Positions 8,698 to 16,536 of a DNA stretch of 64,000 nt are shown here, one piece after another. Position 1 is the stretch's first letter; each line of letters begins with the position of its first letter. The notes beneath the pieces were generated by a model. That model did not search any database, was not told the origin of the DNA, and worked only from the letters and a program-made list of their open reading frames with translations. The stretch lies in assembly GCF_002777255.1 (NCBI RefSeq), contig NZ_CP017634.1, positions 4,476,903-4,540,902 on the forward strand, read 5' to 3'. The DNA is from Candidatus Formimonas warabiya. GTDB lineage: Bacteria > Bacillota > Dehalobacteriia > Dehalobacteriales > Dehalobacteriaceae. A program made the position numbers and the translations under genes.

Positions 8698-10257
8698 ATG
8701 GATGATGAAAAATACGAATCACTAAGAAAGTGGTTAGGATTATTTGTTGTGATTGTTGGTACATTCATGGCTGTTTTAGATTCAAGTATCTTGAATATCG
8801 CTATTCCCAAATTAATGGCGGTATTTGGTGTAACGGTAGACAGTATCAAATGGGTGTTGACCGCTTATACGTTGGCTTTAGGTGCCATCATACCTTTGGC
8901 AGGGTACTTAAGTGAGCTGATTGGGGACAAAAAACTTTACATATTTGCTTTGGCGACCTTTACTATCGGCTCCGGATTGTGCGGCTTTGCCTGGAGTAAT
9001 TCCTCAATGATCGTGTTTAGAATTATTCAAGCTTTAGGTGGGGGCATGATCCAGCCTGTAGGTATGTCGATCATTTATCAGTTATTCTCACCAAAAGAGC
9101 GGGGCCTGGCCATGGGATTTTACGGAATTGCTGCAATGTCGGCTCCGGCAATTGGTCCTACTCTGGGAGGATATATTATTGAACATATGGATTGGAGATT
9201 AATCTTCATTCTCAAAATTCCTATTGGGGTCATTGGTGTTTTTTTGGCGCTGATCCTATTAACGGAATCACCGCGAAAACCGGCAAAACCATTTGATTTT
9301 GTTGGATTTATCTCTTCCTTTGTTGCAATTGTAAGCATATTATATGTGCTGGGACAAGGCGCAAATATTGATTGGAATGATATATCCAATCCGATATTAA
9401 TTGCGGTAGGGTGCTGCAGTTTTCTCCTGTTCTTTTTGTATGAGTTGATCCATCCGGACCCGCTGGTGGATTTAAGGCTTCTTAAAAATTACAATTTTTG
9501 TATCAGCCAGATCGTATCTTCTGTTTTGACTTTTGCATTAATGGGAGGCTCGTTTATTATGCCTTTGTTTATGCAAAATGTCGCCGGCTATTCAGCGATG
9601 GAAACCGGAAAAATACTTTTTCCCGCCGCACTGGCGACAGGAATTATGATGCCGATCAGCGGCGCACTTTTTGACAGGCTGGGTGCGAAGCCCGTTGTGA
9701 TTCCAGGGCTTGTGATATTGGCTTTTTTTACATATAAACTTGCATTTGTAAATTTAGATATGAGCAAGGCAACCATCATTTACCTGATGGCAATGCGCGG
9801 GTTAGGTCTTGGAATTGCCATCATGCCCATCAATACAGCCGGACTGAATGCAGTGCCTCTGCCCAAAATTGCTAAAGCATCCGCACTTTCAAATACTCTA
9901 AAACAAATTATCAGTGCGCTGAGTGTAACCGTTTTAACCAACATTACGCAAAGCCAATTGGCTATCAACTATAATCATATGGCAAGCCAAATAACCCTAT
10001 TTAATGCTACAGCTGTTTCTGTAATTAAACGTCTTCAAGCGTTGTATGCGCAAAACGGATTCTCCCAAGAAAGTGCAAAAACGGCTGCAATATCCGTATT
10101 AGCCGGCAAAGTCCAACAACAAGCCTATATTAATGCCATTGATTATGCTATATTTATAACAGCTATTATCGCTGTTATGGCGCTGATATTAACGTTTATT
10201 ATGAAATCGAAAGAAGAGAAGGCAAGTTTGCCTGATCCAAAAGGATTAAATGCATAG
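8698..10257 (+). CDS. MFS multidrug exporter, DHA2 (EmrB/QacA) family
   Basis: 519 residues with about 14 hydrophobic segments, the count expected for drug:H+ antiporters of the DHA2 family. The family motif near helix 1 (VIVGTFMAVLDSSILNIAIP) and the motif C region in helix 5 (GPTLGGYIIEHMDWRLIFIL) are clear. Residue 1 ATG has GGAG about 12 bases upstream. A small palindrome TTCG-TTGT-CGAA (8621-8632) lies in the promoter region and could be the site of the MarR protein encoded directly behind it. Likely job: proton-driven export of a toxic compound from the cytoplasm. Substrate cannot be read from sequence. Confidence 0.88.
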   Translation: MDDEKYESLRKWLGLFVVIVGTFMAVLDSSILNIAIPKLMAVFGVTVDSIKWVLTAYTLALGAIIPLAGYLSELIGDKKLYIFALATFTIGSGLCGFAWSNSSMIVFRIIQALGGGMIQPVGMSIIYQLFSPKERGLAMGFYGIAAMSAPAIGPTLGGYIIEHMDWRLIFILKIPIGVIGVFLALILLTESPRKPAKPFDFVGFISSFVAIVSILYVLGQGANIDWNDISNPILIAVGCCSFLLFFLYELIHPDPLVDLRLLKNYNFCISQIVSSVLTFALMGGSFIMPLFMQNVAGYSAMETGKILFPAALATGIMMPISGALFDRLGAKPVVIPGLVILAFFTYKLAFVNLDMSKATIIYLMAMRGLGLGIAIMPINTAGLNAVPLPKIAKASALSNTLKQIISALSVTVLTNITQSQLAINYNHMASQITLFNATAVSVIKRLQALYAQNGFSQESAKTAAISVLAGKVQQQAYINAIDYAIFITAIIAVMALILTFIMKSKEEKASLPDPKGLNA

Positions 10258-10273
10258 AAGGAGGTACAAGTCT

Positions 10274-10735
10274 ATGGATACATTAAATCCTGATCTGGAT
10301 AAGTCTAAAAAAATATTGGAGCTGTTCCGTTCTGCCCGAAAAAATTTTCGAGAGTTATTTATTAAGAGCAATCAACAACATCAGCTGACAGAATCGAAAC
10401 TATTGCTTATATCGGAATTAAGGGATACTCCTTTTATCACTTTGCAAGAATTAAGTAAACGCTTATTTCTGGCAAAAGGGACTGTAAGCAGTATCGTCAC
10501 CCAACTGGAGGAGCAAGGTATTGTAATTCGTGAAATTCCTAAGGATAATCGGAGGATTGTAAAATTATCGCTGGCACCTGGTTATGCTGAAATGATAAAC
10601 AATAACCTGGAGTACTTTGAAAATTTAGTTAATAATACGGATCCTGAGGATGTTGATAGGATACTCGAAGGTCTCCAAAAACTTTGTGAGCTTCTTGAAA
10701 AGAGGGAATCACGGGGTCTGGATCGTCCCTTGTGA
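10274..10735 (+). CDS. MarR-family transcriptional regulator
   Basis: 153 residues with the winged helix of MarR proteins: LQELSKRLFLAKGTVSSIV as the recognition helix and GIVIREIPKDNRRIVKLSL as the wing with the usual DxR. The ATG has AAGGAGG nine bases upstream; a GTG/ATG earlier would overlap the exporter. Sixteen bases separate it from the exporter gene, so the two are one operon and the regulator probably represses the exporter. The last ten codons lie inside a palindromic repeat (10707-10737), which also supplies the stop; the C-terminus SRGLDRPL is therefore probably not ancestral. Confidence 0.85.
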   Translation: MDTLNPDLDKSKKILELFRSARKNFRELFIKSNQQHQLTESKLLLISELRDTPFITLQELSKRLFLAKGTVSSIVTQLEEQGIVIREIPKDNRRIVKLSLAPGYAEMINNNLEYFENLVNNTDPEDVDRILEGLQKLCELLEKRESRGLDRPL

Positions 10736-10737
10736 TT
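10707..10737. repeat. short GGGGAC-type palindrome forming the 3' end of the MarR gene
   Basis: AATCACGGGG (10707-10716) and its inverse GTCCCTTGTGATT (10725-10737) flank a short loop. The sequence has the same ends (AATCA...TGATT) as the longer GGGGACGGTCC repeats. It covers the final MarR codons and stop. Confidence 0.6.
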
Positions 10738-10796
10738 TTGGATTACATATCCCTACATTCTCACTTGCATCAAAAATTTGATAATTTACTTTGTAT

Positions 10797-10845
10797 AAAA
10801 AACAGAGGCCTTTTGGTTAATTGAAGCATCTAACCAAAAGGCCTC
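10797..10845 (-). terminator. strong terminator of the small minus-strand unit
   Basis: GAGGCCTTTTGGTTA (10805-10819) and TAACCAAAAGGCCTC (10831-10845) make a perfect 15-bp stem with an 11-base loop. Read on the minus strand the stem is followed by TGTTTTTT (A-run at 10797-10802 on the plus strand), as expected for intrinsic termination. Confidence 0.8.
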
Positions 10846-10924
10846 GATATTTTAAAGGCGTTTATCGTGTCAGGAGGCCATATTCTCTCCCGCACATATA
10901 ACACCTTGTTTTCCTGCTGATAAG

Positions 10925-11008
10925 TTAGGTTCCTTTTGCAGATTCCAGACTTAGACTGACATATAACACAATAAAAAATGCAGCTAGGTATATGTCTATA
11001 CCTTCCAT
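10925..11008 (-). CDS. 27-residue hydrophobic peptide
   Basis: MEGIDIYLAAFFIVLYVSLS followed by LESAKGT and TAA. The ATG has GGAG (plus-strand CTCC 11017-11020) eight bases upstream. A sigma-A-like minus-strand promoter (11052-11080) lies about 45 bases before the start and a perfect 15-bp terminator lies 80 bases after the stop, so the peptide sits in a complete transcription unit of roughly 240 nt. Residues 6-22 can span a membrane. This shape fits small membrane peptides, including type I toxins, but no family was recognised and no antisense RNA promoter was found. The call rests on the signals around it, not on homology. Confidence 0.5.
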   Translation of the reverse strand: MEGIDIYLAAFFIVLYVSLSLESAKGT

Positions 11009-11051
11009 ATGAACATCTCCATTCTTGTCATCCGATCAATTTCATCTTTCG

Positions 11052-11080
11052 TGTATAATATTAAGTTAAAAAAATTACAA
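11052..11080 (-). promoter_or_regulatory. minus-strand promoter of the 27-residue peptide
   Basis: Read on the minus strand: TTGTAA (11080-11075), exactly 17 bases, then TATACA (11057-11052). Four of six and five of six matches to sigma-A consensus, in an AT-rich stretch. Confidence 0.5.
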
Positions 11081-11141
11081 TTATGTTTCAAAAAAATGAA
11101 CTATTTGTTAACAATTTCGGTAAATATATGGGCCGAATCAT

Positions 11142-11225
11142 GGAATCATAGGGGGTGGTCCTGATGATGACACCAAATGGATTCAATAGGACCATCCCCG
11201 TAATTCACACGTCCCCGTGATTCCC
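11142..11225. repeat. GGGGACGGTCC palindromic repeat, copy 3, with a partial extra arm
   Basis: Left arm GGAATCATAGGGGGTGGTCC (11142-11161) and right arm AGGACCATCCCCGTAATTC (11188-11206) are imperfect inverse copies. A further half arm ACGTCCCCGTGATTCC follows at 11209-11224. The remainder of the 10736-11370 gap holds the minus-strand peptide unit; 11226-11370 shows an AAGGAGG at 11308-11314 in front of a GTG-started 34-codon frame that overlaps the next gene and was not called. Confidence 0.65.
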
Positions 11226-11370
11226 TCTGAACATTTTTACCCTCTAAAAACTGATTAGTGACAAGGGATTTGTTACTACGTCTCCATAAATTAAATATTT
11301 TCTTTCAAGGAGGAATAACCGTGCTTATGTCGAAAAAGGAAGCAAAAGGAAATATTTGGAGGTGCTATAG

Positions 11371-11646
11371 ATGGGCTTTTTTGGGGCCGGGAAGGAAAAG
11401 ATTGATATTTCACACATTATGGTAACAACAACCGAAAATATACCTGGGAAAAAATATGAAATAATTGGTCCTGTGGGAATTTTAGAGCCAATTCCTTTGA
11501 AACATAAAGCTATGGATGAAATAAAAACGAATGCCGCTGAAATGGGAGCAGATGCTATCGTCACATTCCGTATTTTATTCCATCATGTTGAAAGGACTGA
11601 GAATTTTTATTTTTGTTACGGGACTGCTGTAAGATTTATTGACTAA
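11371..11646 (+). CDS. YbjQ-like (heavy-metal-binding domain) small protein
   Basis: 91 residues: MVTTTENIPGKKYEIIGPVG followed by EIKTNAAEMGADAIVTFRI and a YGTAVRF ending. This is the pattern of YbjQ/DUF74 proteins (TTTExIPGxxI...A..LGADAVVGVRF...AYGTAV), which form small oligomeric rings; function unknown. RBS TTGGAGGTG lies six bases before the ATG. The protein lacks the extended N-terminus of some relatives. It precedes an SPFH/zinc-ribbon gene; a terminator (11705-11740) separates them. Confidence 0.7.
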   Translation: MGFFGAGKEKIDISHIMVTTTENIPGKKYEIIGPVGILEPIPLKHKAMDEIKTNAAEMGADAIVTFRILFHHVERTENFYFCYGTAVRFID

Positions 11647-11704
11647 CTTTGGAAACTTCTCTTGATGGAAGGTTCAAGAGAAGAGACAAGATGACAGAGG
11701 TTGT

Positions 11705-11740
11705 AACAAAAGTCCGGACTGAAAGGTTCGGGCTTTTGTT
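11705..11740 (+). terminator. terminator after the YbjQ-like gene
   Basis: AACAAAAGTCCG (11705-11716) pairs with CGGGCTTTTGTT (11729-11740), a 12-bp stem with one mismatch. A second perfect 10-bp hairpin (11656-11665 / 11674-11683) lies just upstream. Confidence 0.6.
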
Positions 11741-11872
11741 GTCGGAAAATGTCGAAATCTTAGACAAGGAAATTGGGAAAAAATGTTGAATCCAATAACT
11801 AATTTGGACAAGAAGTGTTGTGTATAAACGATATCAGCAATGAATATTTTTGAATACAAAGAGGTGTGATAA

Positions 11873-13171
11873 ATGGCCATTATTGAGGTTGTAAAGTATA
11901 ATGGAACTCCCGATGTTTTTGTCTGGAAATATCCGAGTGAAGAATTAGGTACATGGACGCAACTTATTGTAAATGAGTCACAAGAAGCGATTTTATTTAA
12001 GGGTGGCCAGGCACTCGATGTGTTTCCCAGTGGAAGGCATACATTGGAGACCGCAAATATTCCAATTTTGAATAATTTGATAAACCTTCCGTTTGGTGGA
12101 CGTTCGCCCTTTGCTGCTGAGGTCTGGTATATTAATAAGGCATTTTCTTTGGATATCAAGTGGGGAACTCCCACTCCTATTCAGCTTCAAGACCCAAAAT
12201 ACAAGGTGTTTATTCCTTTGCGGTCATTTGGTCAGTTTGGTATTCAAATTGACGATTCCAAGAAGTTTTTGGTCAAGCTGGTTGGCACTCTTTCTGCATT
12301 TACCAAGGACGATATCACAAAGTATTTCAGAGGCCTCTATTTAACAATAGTTAAGGATGCTATTTCGTCGTATCTTGTCCATGAGCAGATTAGTTTGTTA
12401 GAAATAAACGCCCATCTTGAAGAATTGTCTGAGTGCTTGAAAGTGAAAATGCTTCCCATATTAGCTGAATACGGTATTAAGCTGATTAATTTTTATGTGA
12501 ACGATATTAACGTACCAGAAGATGATTCTGCAGTAATCAAGCTTAAAGAAGCTTTGGCAAAACGTGCCGAGATGGATATTGTCGGTTACAGCTATGTTCA
12601 GGAGCGCTCTTTCGATACGCTTGAGGGGGCTGCTACCAATCCGGGTTCCGCTTCTGCCGGGCTTATGGGGGCTGGAATGGGACTTGGGCTTGGTGTGGGA
12701 ATTGGCGGTGGTATGGGTACGCAAATGGGCGCTATTGCGAATGCTATTAATACCACTTATCAGCAGAAGAATTGCCCGAAATGTAATGCTGTTATGGAAA
12801 AGGAAAAGCGTTTTTGCAGTGATTGCGGATGTGATACGTTAAATTATGAGCAATCAAAAGGACCCAAAGTGATAGTCTGCAGTAACTGTGGTGCTTCGTA
12901 TACCTTAGGTGTGAAATTTTGCCCGGAATGCGGTAATGCATACAATCCTTGTTTAAAATGCCAAGCAGACGTAAAAAAGGGTACAACGGTATGTTCGGTA
13001 TGCGGTGTTTCGATGCCGAAAGTATGCCCCAACTGCGGAGGAACAATCGAGAACGAAAAAACTAAGTTCTGCCCGGAATGCGGAACATCACTCGTTAAAA
13101 AATGTCCCAATTGTAATACAGAAATAAAAGGGGACCCGAAGTTTTGCTCCGAATGTGGATGTAAATTATAA
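11873..13171 (+). CDS. SPFH-domain protein with C-terminal zinc ribbons
   Basis: 432 residues. Residues 1-240 are an SPFH/band-7-like domain of the type once named virion core protein (opening IIEVVKYNGTPDVFVWKYPS, SEELGTWTQLIVNESQEAIL). A Gly/Met-rich linker (about 260-290: AGLMGAGMGLGLGVGIGGGM) joins it to six CxxC pairs at about 303-432 that form stacked zinc ribbons (CPKCNAVMEKEKRFCSDCG and similar). No membrane segment is present. RBS AGAGGTG is six bases before the ATG. The next two genes encode membrane proteins, one also with a zinc ribbon, so this is probably a membrane-associated scaffold complex. Confidence 0.8.
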   Translation: MAIIEVVKYNGTPDVFVWKYPSEELGTWTQLIVNESQEAILFKGGQALDVFPSGRHTLETANIPILNNLINLPFGGRSPFAAEVWYINKAFSLDIKWGTPTPIQLQDPKYKVFIPLRSFGQFGIQIDDSKKFLVKLVGTLSAFTKDDITKYFRGLYLTIVKDAISSYLVHEQISLLEINAHLEELSECLKVKMLPILAEYGIKLINFYVNDINVPEDDSAVIKLKEALAKRAEMDIVGYSYVQERSFDTLEGAATNPGSASAGLMGAGMGLGLGVGIGGGMGTQMGAIANAINTTYQQKNCPKCNAVMEKEKRFCSDCGCDTLNYEQSKGPKVIVCSNCGASYTLGVKFCPECGNAYNPCLKCQADVKKGTTVCSVCGVSMPKVCPNCGGTIENEKTKFCPECGTSLVKKCPNCNTEIKGDPKFCSECGCKL

Positions 13172-13201
13172 TTATTCATCTGGGGGAGGAGGCGAAATGG
13201 G

Positions 13202-13918
13202 ATGAGTAATAAAGGGAAAGTGCTTTCCATACTTGGTATCGGATTGATCGTATGCGCGGTTACATGGGTAGCATTTTTGGTCGGCTATACCAATGAGCAG
13301 AAAGACACTCTCGATTATGTGGCATTGACCTTTGTTTTAATAGCAGAAGTAGTTCTGTTTTCAGGCTTGATTTTAATACTGCATTATCAGGATAAAATGA
13401 GCAAAGTATTGGTCACTGGAGGCCTTATTTCTACCTTATTGCTTTATTGGGCAGGGGCAACTATTATTTCTTTGCTTTCAAAAACATTGTTTGAAAATAA
13501 TATGGGAGGTTTTGTTACTACTCAAGTTTTTTTGTGTGCCGTTGCAGCGATTATCCTGATTTCTTTGTCTGTATTTGCATCCAGCATGAAGGTTAAAGAC
13601 AATAGAATAATTAATTCGGGCGTGATATTGCAGGAGAGCGAGAATAGGCTATTTTTGTTAAAAACAGATACTCAATATGATGACTTTGCGGAGTGTCTCA
13701 ACAAGTTGTATGAGGAATTGAAGTTTAGTGATAAAACGATGTCTTTGGCAAGTAAAGAGCAAGAAATAAACACAAATATTATTGAACTTTGCCATGAGCT
13801 AAAAACGAATAAAAACAACATATCAAAACAAGAAATTGATGCCAAAGTAAATGATATTATTTTGTTAATTAAAGGACGCAATATGTCTGTTAAGCAAGCT
13901 AAGCAGGGAGGCTTTTAA
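13202..13918 (+). CDS. four-TM membrane protein with cytosolic tail
   Basis: 238 residues. Four hydrophobic segments at about 8-28, 39-60, 68-90 and 100-122 are followed by a charged, helical cytosolic tail of 110 residues. No family recognised. RBS GGAGGAGG is close upstream of the ATG. The gene lies 30 bases after the SPFH gene and 50 bases before another membrane protein, so the three are probably cotranscribed and act together. Confidence 0.65.
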   Translation: MSNKGKVLSILGIGLIVCAVTWVAFLVGYTNEQKDTLDYVALTFVLIAEVVLFSGLILILHYQDKMSKVLVTGGLISTLLLYWAGATIISLLSKTLFENNMGGFVTTQVFLCAVAAIILISLSVFASSMKVKDNRIINSGVILQESENRLFLLKTDTQYDDFAECLNKLYEELKFSDKTMSLASKEQEINTNIIELCHELKTNKNNISKQEIDAKVNDIILLIKGRNMSVKQAKQGGF

Positions 13919-13968
13919 CCGGGTCCACTGCACGATTAGTCAAAAAAGTTTTAAAGGGAGAGAATACG

Positions 13969-14655
13969 ATGGCGTCAAATAATGTAAAGTACCATCCCGA
14001 AAATGTCAACAATCAAAATTTGCTTAAGAATACAGAAATTAATTGGTGGTTATCTTGGCCAATGATTGTCGTTGCCTTTATTGTGTTTTGGCCAGTTGGT
14101 GCTTTTTTGCTTTTAAGAAGAATCAATATTGATAAAAAAACTGCTCTTATATCCGGAAAAGTGATCACAATAATAGGATGGGCTGGAATATCTCTGGCGG
14201 TACTTGGCTTTTTTGTGAGTATCTCTCAAGGTATAGGGAAGGATGACATTGGGGCTATTACATTCTTATTAGTTGCAGGCATAGTATTACTGCTTGTTGG
14301 AAAGAAGACTGTAAAAGATGCTGAAATGTACAAAAGATATATTGATATTGTTGTGAATCAGGAGATTACTTCAATTGATAATATTGCTGCGACCCTGAAT
14401 GTTTCTTATGAATCGGCAAGGGAACATTTAGAAAGAATGATGAAGAAAGGCTATTTTGAGGGTGCTTTTATTGATGAATCAGCAAGGGAAATTGTCTTAT
14501 CAAAGAAACAGTCTCAGGGTCATACTGAAAAAGGAACTGGATTGGCTGATCATATGGTAGTTGTTTTGTGCAAAAACTGCGGGGCAAATAATACAGTCGC
14601 AAAAGGTACCATTGGAGAATGCGAGTATTGTGGCTCCCATATAAGTGTAAAATAA
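13969..14655 (+). CDS. two-TM protein with winged-helix-like and zinc-ribbon domains
   Basis: 228 residues. Two membrane segments near residues 25-47 and 62-84, a third weaker one at about 90-108, then a region (115-165) that looks like a PCI/winged-helix module: ITSIDNIAATLNVSYESARE followed by HLERMMKKGYFEGAFID. The C-terminus is a zinc ribbon, CKNCGANNTVAKGTIGECEY then CGSHISVK, with two CxxC pairs. The same winged-helix plus zinc-ribbon pattern occurs in other proteins encoded beside SPFH/zinc-ribbon genes. RBS AGGGAGAG precedes the ATG. A palindromic repeat follows (14686-14748). Confidence 0.65.
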   Translation: MASNNVKYHPENVNNQNLLKNTEINWWLSWPMIVVAFIVFWPVGAFLLLRRINIDKKTALISGKVITIIGWAGISLAVLGFFVSISQGIGKDDIGAITFLLVAGIVLLLVGKKTVKDAEMYKRYIDIVVNQEITSIDNIAATLNVSYESAREHLERMMKKGYFEGAFIDESAREIVLSKKQSQGHTEKGTGLADHMVVVLCKNCGANNTVAKGTIGECEYCGSHISVK

Positions 14656-14685
14656 AGGGATTATATATCAAAGGAAATCACAGGA

Positions 14686-14748
14686 GAATCAAGGGACGGT
14701 CCTAATGAGTCCAATTATTGGTATCATTAGGACCGTCTCTTGTGATTC
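14686..14748. repeat. GGGGACGGTCC palindromic repeat, copy 4
   Basis: Left arm 14686-14708 (GAATCAAGGGACGGTCCTAA...) and right arm 14724-14748 (TCATTAGGACCGTCTCTTGT...) are inverse copies with 15 bases between. It lies between a membrane protein gene and the MerR promoter and may act as terminator. Confidence 0.75.
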
Positions 14749-14778
14749 CCGTCCTAATTCATGTTTTCAAGAATCAAG

Positions 14779-14809
14779 TTGACTCCACCCTTAGGGTGGG
14801 GTTTATAAT
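14779..14809 (+). promoter_or_regulatory. MerR-type promoter with 19-bp spacer and central dyad
   Basis: TTGACT (14779-14784) and TATAAT (14804-14809) are separated by 19 bases instead of 17. The spacer contains CCACCCTTAGGGTGG (14785-14799), a perfect 7-bp dyad around one base. An over-long spacer filled by a dyad is the signature of promoters activated by DNA twisting by MerR-family proteins, and the next gene is a MerR regulator. Confidence 0.85.
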
Positions 14810-14828
14810 AATCAGGAAGGGTGGGATA

Positions 14829-15698
14829 ATGATGGAGAACCGAATTAAAATCGGCGATTTTGTAAAATTAACCGGTAGTACATTAAAAACCGTTCTCTAT
14901 TACCATAAGATTGGTTTACTTCAAGAACCGGAGCGTTCTCCAGGGGGATACCGCTTATACGGACCTGCGGAGTTAACTCGTATGCAGGTAATAAAACATG
15001 TAAAATGCCTGGGATTGGATCTGAAGCGCACCAAAGAAATCTTGGGAGATATAAACAACCATAAAACCTTGCGGGAAGTCTTACAATCTTTGCACGCCGA
15101 ACTTCTAAGCGAGAAAAAAAGCCTTGAAGAAAGAATAGGGAAAATTGAAGACTTGCTGAGTGAAGATACAGTTCCCCTGGACGAGGATAGTTTCGTATCT
15201 CCTTCTTTTCAAATGATTATGGAGATACTGGGAACGGATCAAATCGAAAAATATGCCCGAACCTGCCCGGAACTCTTTGATCAGCACCGGAAAGTGTATA
15301 GCATCTTGGATGATTTCCAGTGGGGTGAGGATTACCGGGAAACGTTTCGGGCCCTGGCAGAGTTTTTTAAGGCACATCCCAAAGAATATCAAATCTCCTT
15401 AGATTATGGGATGCGGCTTGCCAGGCTGGCCCAACTGTCGGAAGATGATCCGGAGGTTGAAGCTCTGGCCCGTGAATCTGCCGAGTTTATCAAAAGTATG
15501 CCTCAATTATTAGAGATATTAGGCAAACAAGCGGGAATAAAAAAACCTCTTGCAAGCTTATATAATGGCATGGTGGCGAAGGTCGTCTCGCCGGCCCAGG
15601 CGAAGCACGGGCAACTTCTCCAACAATATCTTGCTTCAGAGACTGACAAAGCAGGCGATTGTGAACCCCCGGCTTTGTTAAAGGATCATAAAAGATAG
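14829..15698 (+). CDS. MerR-family transcriptional regulator with large effector domain
   Basis: 289 residues. The first 70 residues are the MerR DNA-binding domain: IKIGDFVKLTGSTLKTVLYY then HKIGLLQEPERSPGGYRLYG. A dimerisation helix follows (about 80-110), and the C-terminal 170 residues form an all-helical domain of unknown ligand; there is no cysteine cluster of metal-sensing MerR proteins. Two ATGs overlap; the first (14829) has GGGTGGG just upstream. It probably activates or represses its own promoter and the methyltransferase gene 86 bases downstream. The C-terminal domain suggests a small organic effector rather than a metal. Confidence 0.85.
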   Translation: MMENRIKIGDFVKLTGSTLKTVLYYHKIGLLQEPERSPGGYRLYGPAELTRMQVIKHVKCLGLDLKRTKEILGDINNHKTLREVLQSLHAELLSEKKSLEERIGKIEDLLSEDTVPLDEDSFVSPSFQMIMEILGTDQIEKYARTCPELFDQHRKVYSILDDFQWGEDYRETFRALAEFFKAHPKEYQISLDYGMRLARLAQLSEDDPEVEALARESAEFIKSMPQLLEILGKQAGIKKPLASLYNGMVAKVVSPAQAKHGQLLQQYLASETDKAGDCEPPALLKDHKR

Positions 15699-15784
15699 CC
15701 GGCAAATTGTTGAGGAGGGAGGGAAAGGATATCTCCAGATTTATTTATCCGGAAGATCCCAGACAAAATTAGGAGGTAATTTTC

Positions 15785-16459
15785 ATGGAAGATAATACTA
15801 AACTGTCAAAGCAAAAAGCCTTTCTTGTGCCGATAATAATTTTGATTGTACTGGGCGGTGTCTTATTTGTGCCCGCAGGTTCGTTACGGTTTTGGGAGGC
15901 ATGGATTTTTTGGTCGGGATTCTCTGCCCTGACGCTTTTTATTACGGTCTATTTTCTCAAAAAAAGCCCCGAACTTTTGTCGAGACGAATGCAGTATAAA
16001 GAAAAGGAAACTACGAGAAAACCTCCCGCCTTCTTAAACTTATGTTTCCTCTGTTACGTAATACCAGGCCTTGATTTTCGTTTTCATTGGTCGACTGTAC
16101 CGGTTTGGCTTGTTATTGCCGCGAATGCCATTGTTTTTCTAGGGTATATATTTATTATCTTAGTTTTTAAGGAAAACAGCTATGCTTCCACGATTATACA
16201 GGTCGAGAAAGAACAACGGGTTATCACAACCGGTCCCTACGCCATCGTCCGCCATCCGATGTACCTTGGGCTTATATTAATGATATTGTTCACCCCTCTT
16301 GCGCTTGGTTCTTATTGGGCCATAATACCTGCTCTTCTCTGTATCCCGATGAATGTATTTAGGATAAGAGGCGAAGAAGAAGTGCTCTTACGAGAGTTAA
16401 CGGGGTATAAAGATTATTGTTTAAAGACACGTTACCGTTTGATCCCATTAATTTGGTAA
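15785..16459 (+). CDS. ICMT-family (isoprenylcysteine carboxyl methyltransferase-like) membrane methyltransferase
   Basis: 224 residues with five or six hydrophobic segments. The signature VITTGPYAIVRHPMYLGLIL is the SAM-binding motif of the ICMT/phospholipid methyltransferase family, and RGEEEVLLRELTGYKDYCLK with YRLIPLIW at the end is also typical. In bacteria these proteins methylate lipids or unknown small molecules at the membrane; the substrate is not known. RBS TTAGGAGGT sits eight bases before the ATG. It follows the MerR gene in the same direction and is probably its target. It is followed at once by a perfect palindromic repeat. Confidence 0.8.
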   Translation: MEDNTKLSKQKAFLVPIIILIVLGGVLFVPAGSLRFWEAWIFWSGFSALTLFITVYFLKKSPELLSRRMQYKEKETTRKPPAFLNLCFLCYVIPGLDFRFHWSTVPVWLVIAANAIVFLGYIFIILVFKENSYASTIIQVEKEQRVITTGPYAIVRHPMYLGLILMILFTPLALGSYWAIIPALLCIPMNVFRIRGEEEVLLRELTGYKDYCLKTRYRLIPLIW

Positions 16460-16460
16460 A

Positions 16461-16526
16461 CAGAAACACGGGGACGGTCCTAATGTTTCCATTGTCGGAA
16501 ACATTAGGACCGTCCCCGTGTTTCTG
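16461..16526. repeat. perfect 30-bp inverted repeat (GGGGACGGTCC family, copy 5)
   Basis: Arms 16461-16490 and 16497-16526 are perfect inverse complements over 30 bp with a 6-base loop (ATTGTC). It lies between the convergent methyltransferase and sigma-54 activator genes, 1 base after one stop region and 10 bases from the other, and could serve both as a transcription terminator. It is the best-preserved copy of its family in the window. Confidence 0.9.
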
Positions 16527-16536
16527 TTCCTTGAGC

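Noticed and set aside
11321..11422. 34-codon GTG-started frame with AAGGAGG before the YbjQ-like gene
   Set aside because: It overlaps the real gene in another frame and its sequence has no recognisable protein character; possibly a coupling leader, but not supportable as a gene.
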